This document shows positions 58,411-64,000 of a stretch of 64,000 bases of DNA, one piece after another. Origin of the DNA: Powellomyces hirtus (lineage: Eukaryota; Chytridiomycota; Chytridiomycetes; Spizellomycetales; Powellomycetaceae); the NCBI GenBank assembly GCA_025526995.1, contig JAHLKG010000020.1:248001-312000 (forward strand), given 5' to 3'. The position numbers were made by a program, and so were the translations under genes. The notes beneath the pieces were generated by a model. It had not been told where the DNA came from and searched no databases. It worked only from the letters and a program-made list of their open reading frames with translations. The first letter of the stretch is position 1, and every line of letters begins with the position of its first letter.

Positions 58411-59276
58411 CCTGGTGAAGGGATTCCGCCCGTCCGCCTTGGGCATAACAGTTGTTGAGTTCATTGTAATCGAGTTTTAAGAGGTTGGCTTCTAATGAGT
58501 TTTTTTTTGTTAAATAGTCCTATTTTTTTCGCTGGGACGGAAGCTTGTCCATATACTTTGGAGTCGGGAGAAGTGACGGTTGGTGAGGTAATCATGTGAC
58601 GCTGCGCGTTCTGACAGTTTTTTGACAGTTGACAGTATTGATGACCATTGCCTACGCATGATCCCGCAGGCCTGATGCGGGGTGCGCTGATCATCCCTAA
58701 AGTCTGATCCGCTTAAGAACGTTATCCTTGCTCTTGTTCTGGTGTTCGCGAAAACCGCATCAAGAGGGATCCCGCGCTATAACGCGGAAATGCGTCGAAG
58801 CCGTCAAAGTGTCTTCCACAAGGTCAACGGCCTCTAGTAGCTATTCAATCATCACAAAAAAAAGAAGAAGAGCATGCCTTAAGGCTTTGAAGCTTTTAAA
58901 AGACAATGTTTTTGAGGCACTCAATCTGTCTTCTCCCATATTCATAGGTAATCTATGACTCTCAGAAAAATAAGCCCCCACATTTTCCGAGGCCAGAGTT
59001 TCCTGCTCGAGAAGCTGCAACCCCTTGTACTTTCAAAGAGAGAGGAGAATACAGAAGAACACCTCTGTCGGCATTTGATGTGCTGCGCATGTGGCTTGCA
59101 GTTTGACTTACTTGATGACTCATTTGTGGAGAAGCTTCTTTGCCCATTTCGTACCCCTGACTCCCCACACACAAGCAGGTAGAACAACAACCGGCATATA
59201 GTACCAGAAGCTAACCAGTGTCGGCAGTTTTTGTGTTGCCGCAGTCTTCACATAGATGTCACAAGCGTTTGCAAAC
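58411..59276. other. 0.87 kb intergenic region with one Cys-containing ORF
   Basis: Upstream of both the C2HC gene (-) and the OARD1-like gene (+). A plus-strand ORF at 58955-59182 (75 codons, MTLRKISPHIFRGQSFLLEK, then HLMCCACGLQFDLLD) looks somewhat protein-like but has no recognised family. A TTTTTTTT tract and an AAAAAAA tract are present. Confidence 0.4.
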
Positions 59277-59727
59277 ATGGCATCGAAACCAACTTCAAAG
59301 TTCCAGATCACAGAAGCCCAGGGTGATGTCTATGCACTCGCACCACCCGAAGGCGGGATCGCCCATTGCATCAGTGAAGACTTGCGATGGGCAAAGGAAT
59401 TGCAGTTCTCTTTGAAAAGGCTTTCGGCGGAATCGACGCACTGCGCAGCCAAAAACGAAAAGTTGGTCGGGTTGCCGTTTTGGATCGTCCTCCTCGTACC
59501 GTCTTTAATCTCATTACCAAACACGCTACTTCAATAAACCGACGTTGGACACGCTGCGAGCCGCGCTGGTCGACATGCGCACCGTGTGTCAAGACCGCGG
59601 TATAATTACGCTGAGCATGCCTCGTATCGGCTGCGGGCTCGATCGCCTGGAGTGGAGCGATGTGCGTGCGATGCTGGAAGATGTCTTTGCGGAGGATGAC
59701 ATGCATATCCACGTTTTTTACGAGTAG
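59277..59727 (+). CDS. OARD1: OARD1/TARG1-like macrodomain gene interrupted by two -1 frameshifts
   Basis: OARD1/TARG1 macrodomains remove ADP-ribose from glutamate residues and hydrolyse O-acetyl-ADP-ribose. The reading begins MASKPTSKFQITEAQGDVYA with IAHCISEDLR. The family then has a GKGIAVLF block: here MGKGIAVLFEKAFGG is in the next frame, so one base is missing at about 59387 (CGATGGG). The second segment ends RTVFNLITKHATS, and KPTLDTLRAALVDM continues in a third frame, so another base is missing near 59534 (an AAA run). The last segment has GIITLSMPRIGCGLDRLEW, with the catalytic loop, and ends HIHVFYE. No intron explains either shift. It is either a recent pseudogene or two base-call deletions in A runs. 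Catalytic residues of the family are otherwise present. Confidence 0.8.
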
Positions 59728-59990
59728 CTGCGAGTTTAACCTGGATATCCGCGGCGCGGGAGAAGCTGCCATTGCATTGGGGTGAACAATGTTCACATTG
59801 CGGCAATCGTATTACATTGCCTCGACTACCGAGATCGGAGCCTGCTGGGATGTGGTACATGCCAGCATAGCAGTAGAGCGTGGGAGCACTGTGTCAAATG
59901 CAATAAATATGATAAAACAACAAATAAAAAATAGTCCCATGAGGACAGTGACAGCGTGTAAAGTGGATGACGTAGACTGTCAGACGCCAC

Positions 59991-61596
59991 TCATCCCATG
60001 TAAGTATTCGGCGCTCCCATTGACCCTACACCCATGCCCGAAAAGCCATGGACGCCCGCGACGCCTCGTTCCGTCTGGACGACCATGTCGCGCACCCCAA
60101 TCTCCTGGAATACGCCAGCGACCTGCATGCGCAAGTGATCCTCGTCATGGACGCCGGGACGCATCTGTATCTTGATGGTGCCAACGTTGTTGCCTTGGGA
60201 AACTTCCCAAAAATGAGGTTGGGAGAACCCGGATACTCCTTCTATCATATTAATCTATATAGCAATGCGACAGGTTAGGTGGATGGCAAGGTGACATGGG
60301 ACGACCGCCGTGAACAAACCTTTCTATATGCTTCTGCGAGTTGAGACTCTATAGCCTCGGGCACACGCTGGAGTAATGTTGCTCCAGTGCCCTTTAGCAA
60401 CGGCCACAGACTGATGATTGTCATGATCGCAATAAAGAGGGAACACAGCGGGTCCGTCCATTGCCACCCTATACGTAAGAAAAGTTGAAACACGGATCAT
60501 TGGAGAGCGACGTCAACTCGCAAAGGCATATACCGTATAATTGGATGAGAATGGACGATATTATGACTCCCACGGATCCGAGCGTGTCAGAAAGAATATG
60601 GAGGAACATGCCTACGATCGAGGTGAAAATCAAAACTAGAAACCACGAGTAAGATAATTCCAATGACCTTACCATGCATGAGATGATTGTGACCGCCGTG
60701 TGAGTGATCGTGACCATGAGAGTGGCCACCGTGGGAGTGACCATGCGAGTGATCGTGCGAGTGACCATGCGAGTGATCGTGCGAGTGACCATGCGAATGA
60801 TCATGGTGGTCATGAGAATGACCATGAGAGTGGTCGTGGTGTGAATGATCGTGCTGATCATGAGAGTGACCACGTCCATGTGAATGTTGGTCGTGCGAGT
60901 GCCCGTGTGAGTGACCGTGAGAGTGTCCGTGCGAGTGTCCATGTCCGTGGTCGTGGCCGCCGTGATCAAACGCAAAGATACCCACTACACATACAGCAGA
61001 ACCGAATGAGCTCCGTGTATTTGAAAAAGATGACTTCAAGCTCCTCATATTTTTTCCTCACCTAGGTTGACCAGCAACCCTAATATGGAGACAATCAGCA
61101 GCTCGGTTGTCCTTTCAATGCCTTCAGGGTGGTACAATCTCTCGCAAGCTTCCCACATGATATTCCAGCTTGCAAACAACAAAGCTAACGCATTGACGAA
61201 ACCCGTCATCGTCTCCACACGGCCATATCCATAGGTAAACCGCTCATTCCGCTCCCACTTCGCAATGACCGACGCAATGAGCGAAAATATGAGCGCCGTC
61301 GAGTCAAACAGCATGTGCACAGCGTCCGCCGTAAGGCCCAACGAGCCCGTCCACCATCCATATGCGAATTCCACACCCGTGAACGATATGTTCAGCAGCA
61401 GGAAGAAGAAGACATTACGAGTCGACTTGTCGTTCACGATAGACCGAATGTACCGCCGTGCGACGGCAACAAGGTCAGTTCGTCGATGCTTGTCGTAGAT
61501 ACCGCCGCCATGTCCGTGTCCGCTAACACCTCCGGCCCCGTGCTTGAAAAGAGGGAGGTTATCGGAGGCACCTCCTATCGTTATCGAGTGGAGCAT
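59991..61596 (-). CDS. SLC30A7: ZnT7-type zinc transporter (SLC30A7, CDF family)
   Basis: Cation-diffusion facilitator that loads zinc into the early secretory pathway in exchange for protons. Five or six exons. TM1 begins RNVFFFLLLNISFTGVEFAY. The zinc site in TM2 reads HMLFD and that in TM5 HILSD, the HxxxD pattern of zinc-specific CDFs. YGYGRVETMTGFVNALALL and LLIVSILGLLVNL follow. The exon opening GIFAFDHGGH carries a histidine-rich cytosolic loop of about 90 residues made of HS/HD/HG units, much longer than usual. After TM6 (DPLCSLFIAIMTIISLWPLL) comes the cytosolic domain with VSQPHFWEVSQGNNVGTIKI and GVRDMVVQTE, which corresponds to the ZnT7 end. The sequence runs on about 25 residues further than ZnT7. 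Six membrane helices are predicted. The partner is probably itself (homodimer). Confidence 0.93.
60700..60955. repeat. 12/24-base tandem repeat coding for the His-rich loop
   Basis: About 250 bases of imperfect 12-base units. On the plus strand they read mostly GTGACCATGCGA and GTGATCGTGCGA, and they pair into near-perfect 24-base units around 60736-60790. The minus strand encodes alternating His-Ser, His-Asp and His-Gly in the zinc transporter loop. Confidence 0.85.
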
Positions 61597-62147
61597 TGCA
61601 CTGCAAAAGCCGATGAGATGGACAGTCCGCCCGTGCCGCGAAGTTTGACGACCCAGGTTATTGTACAGTGTAGGGGCGGAGGGTTGATCTTGCGCGTCGC
61701 ACGCGGCGTGGCTGAAATGTCTTCTGTTTATTCAATTGCTAAAAATAAATAATTCTTCGCACGACCAAACTGCAAATACATGTTCTATTTCTGTCTTCAC
61801 AACATACAGTGAAAGAAAGCGAATGCTCGCTTGTGCCAGTCGGCAAGGTTATATGGTTGAAGCGACGGTTCTGCAACTGCTAGCAGCTAATATTGGAACT
61901 GGTGGGGTCGGCAGACTCGGCACCACCGCCAGAAGAGCGTAGTGGTGACCCCGGAGGGACCCATCAGCCGTCCTCACGCATACATGTCACCCACGCTTTA
62001 GGTGAAACAGCGCCACGTCCTGAGCACTGCTGTATGATCCGCCAATGCACATCGATAGAGTATGAGAAAGACGGAGTTCTTAATGGTGTAATTATGATAG
62101 TCATGTGTAAAAAAGTAGGGGGCCAGGCACTCGCATGTACAAATTCA
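61597..62147. other. intergenic region between ADSL and zinc transporter
   Basis: Both genes are on the minus strand, so this stretch holds the 3' UTR of the adenylosuccinate lyase gene and the promoter of the transporter gene. No coding sequence or RNA gene is supported. Confidence 0.5.
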
Positions 62148-63596
62148 TCAAACACTCAGTTCGACATGGTCGAGCCCCTTCTGTAGGCGCTCCTTGAACG
62201 GTTCCAGGGCCTCGCGGACATCGCGTGCCAGGAAAGTGGCAACCTGTTGTGGAGCACGGCCAACGAACGTGGAAGGCTCGATGAGCTGTTCGAGGCGCGG
62301 GAGAATGGGTGCAAAGTAAGGTTCCTTGCGAATACGGTCAATCAGATCGTTTTCCAGGCCTTCCTGCTTGACGCGGGCGGCGGCCTGATGCGACAAAACG
62401 CGGATGTGCTCGTGGCAGACCTGACGGTCACCGCCATCCTTGACCATGGCCATGATAATGTTTTCAGTAGCCATGAAGGGCAGTTCCTGGCTGATACGAC
62501 GAGCAATGACGGATGGGTACACGACCATGCCGGAAAAGATATTCTGCAGCAGGGAGAGGAGGATGTCAGCCGTCAGGAAGGCTTCTGGGATTGAGATGCG
62601 GCGGTTGGCAGAGTCATCCAGAGTGCGTTCAAGCCACTGGGTAGCAGCGGTCTGATGGGTGTTTCCAACCAAAGTCATCAAATGGCGGGCAAGAGAGCAC
62701 ACGCGTTCAGAACGCATGGGATTGCGCTTGTATGCCATGGCAGAAGAACCAATCTGGTCCTTCTCGAAAGGTTCTTCGATCTCCTTGAGGTGAGCAAGGA
62801 GACGGATGTCCGTCGCTATTTTATGTGCGGTGGCTCCGAAAGATGACAGAGCATTCAGCACGTCGAGGTCCACTTTGCGCGTGTATGTTTGTCCGGTGAC
62901 AGGATACGCAGCAGGGAACCCAGACAGCTCCGTCACGAGTTCATCAAGGGCTTCAACCTTGTCGTGGTTTCCATCAAACAGGGCAAGGAACGAGGCTTGT
63001 GTTCCGGTAGTGCCCTTGACTCCCCTGAAGCGCAGATCGGCACGAGCCCGTGAGATGTTACGCAAGTCCATCAGGAGCTCCTGAATCCACAGGCATGCAC
63101 GTTTTCCAACTGTCGTGAGCTGAGCTGGCTGAAAGTGTGTGAATCCGAGTGTTGGGAGCGACTTGTACTGTTCCGCGAACGACGAGAGGGTCGACACGAC
63201 GCCGGCGAGCTTTCCAAGCAGGATTTCCAGACCGTCTCGCATCATTATCAGCTCGGAGTTGTCCGTGACGTAGCAGGACGTGGCTCCAAGGTGAATGATA
63301 CCCGCAGCTTTGGGAGCAGCAACTCCAAAGGTGTGAACATGCGCCATAACATCGTGGCGGCGCTTCTTCTCCTCCTCAGCAGCCATTTTGTAGTCGATCG
63401 GGGTCAAGTTGGCCTCCATTTCGGCAATGGCCTCCGGAGTCACGTCGGTCAAACCCAGCTTGTGCTCGGCTTTCGCGAGGGTAACCCACAGCTGACGCCA
63501 GGTCCCAAACTTCTTGTCATCCGAGAAGTTGTAGGCCATCTCGGGAGACGCATACCGCGACGTCAGCGGAGAAGAATATCGGCTGTGGTCCGTCAT
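62148..63596 (-). CDS. ADE13: adenylosuccinate lyase (purine synthesis)
   Basis: Cleaves SAICAR to AICAR and adenylosuccinate to AMP, two steps of purine synthesis. Intronless, 482 residues from the Met at 63596 ([20 protein letters not shown]), the length of fungal Ade13. The reading frame stays open a further 82 codons upstream, but that part is Ser/Pro-rich and does not fit the family; the start at MTDH matches it. Motifs: [60 protein letters not shown] and the fumarase-superfamily signature [15 protein letters not shown] with the catalytic Ser in the flexible loop. It ends VELSV. The enzyme works as a cytosolic homotetramer. Confidence 0.96.
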   Translation of the reverse strand: MTDHSRYSSPLTSRYASPEMAYNFSDDKKFGTWRQLWVTLAKAEHKLGLTDVTPEAIAEMEANLTPIDYKMAAEEEKKRRHDVMAHVHTFGVAAPKAAGIIHLGATSCYVTDNSELIMMRDGLEILLGKLAGVVSTLSSFAEQYKSLPTLGFTHFQPAQLTTVGKRACLWIQELLMDLRNISRARADLRFRGVKGTTGTQASFLALFDGNHDKVEALDELVTELSGFPAAYPVTGQTYTRKVDLDVLNALSSFGATAHKIATDIRLLAHLKEIEEPFEKDQIGSSAMAYKRNPMRSERVCSLARHLMTLVGNTHQTAATQWLERTLDDSANRRISIPEAFLTADILLSLLQNIFSGMVVYPSVIARRISQELPFMATENIIMAMVKDGGDRQVCHEHIRVLSHQAAARVKQEGLENDLIDRIRKEPYFAPILPRLEQLIEPSTFVGRAPQQVATFLARDVREALEPFKERLQKGLDHVELSV

Positions 63597-64000
63597 TTCG
63601 CAAACAGCTCTGAAGTGATTGCGACTATAAAGATGCTGATGACCAGCAGGAAGATCGCTCGCGGGGGTCCCGGAGACGACCGGCTGGCAGACCGCCTGGG
63701 ATCGACAAGAATTTGATCGAGATGCGCTTACGTACACACTCGTGACTGAAGAGCTGACAGTTTTTGCGCCACACGGCGTCGCGATTGACAGCGCATGATA
63801 GCTCATGTGAGGCGGACCGCTCCTATCTCTCGTAGTTGCCACAGCTGCTTGACTGCCGGCGTCATTTGCACATATATATACTTGATAAATAAAACTATGT
63901 CACATCAATATGCATTTGCCATTGGTTTCCGTCGCCCAATCGCCGATTTGACACCTGTATCAGTTCAGATGATAATAATTTAATTGCTGAAATCCTGAGG
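63597..64000. promoter_or_regulatory. upstream region of adenylosuccinate lyase
   Basis: The lyase frame continues without a stop to 63842, possibly as 5' UTR or as a rarely used N-terminal extension. An AT-rich stretch with CATATATATACTTG near 63870 could serve as promoter. The window ends before another gene is visible. Confidence 0.45.

Noticed and set aside
60700..61065. Plus-strand ORF full of SDR/HASD repeats
   Set aside because: Antisense product of the His-rich repeat of the zinc transporter.
63597..63842. 82-residue N-terminal extension of adenylosuccinate lyase
   Set aside because: Open but Ser/Pro-rich and absent from the family; start at 63596 gives the normal length.

Overview
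The window is nuclear DNA of a zoosporic (chytrid-like) fungus. Genes are dense, on both strands, and split by short introns (mostly about 50-120 bases) with GT...AG ends and polypyrimidine acceptors. Fungal housekeeping genes (mitochondrial porin, adenylosuccinate lyase, cofilin, VPS33, VPS52) sit beside genes typical of lineages that keep a motile flagellum: MOK-type kinase, CCDC61/VFL3, TPPP/p25alpha, katanin p60, kinesin-9 KIF6, ARL2 and a ZNF474-type C2HC protein. An animal-type P2C cation ATPase and a Polycomb EED homologue also fit an early-diverging fungus. The exact species cannot be read from the sequence.

Layout. 0-8 kb, all on the minus strand: MOK-like kinase, PP2C phosphatase, PDK/BCKDK-type mitochondrial kinase. 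10-16 kb: porin (+) convergent with a SNF2 ATPase (-). 16-22 kb: SET-MYND protein (+), an unrecognised disordered protein (-), RING-H2 protein (+). 22-27 kb: CCDC61/VFL3 (-) and EED (+) share a 107-base divergent promoter, followed by a tiny Cys-tailed ORF. 27-29.5 kb: poorly coding, with protein-like fragments and one membrane ORF. 29.8-36.7 kb: NSUN-type RNA methyltransferase (+), ARL2 (-) head-to-head with VPS52 (+), cofilin (-). 37-50 kb: TPPP (+), unrecognised helical protein (-), katanin p60 (+), single-pass membrane protein (-), KIF6 (+). 49.7-57 kb: VPS33 (-) head-to-head with the P2C ATPase (+). 57-64 kb: C2HC zinc-finger protein (-), an OARD1-like macrodomain gene broken by two frameshifts (+), ZnT7-type zinc transporter (-), adenylosuccinate lyase (-).

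Themes. Several neighbours act in one cell-biological area, the basal body, axoneme and microtubules (MOK, VFL3, TPPP, katanin, KIF6, ARL2 through tubulin folding, the C2HC protein). A second group is membrane traffic (VPS52 in GARP/EARP, VPS33 in HOPS/CORVET). A third is chromatin (EED, SET-MYND, SNF2). No mobile element, CRISPR array, rRNA or convincing tRNA was seen. Exon boundaries were placed by eye from splice consensus and family conservation, so individual junctions may be off.
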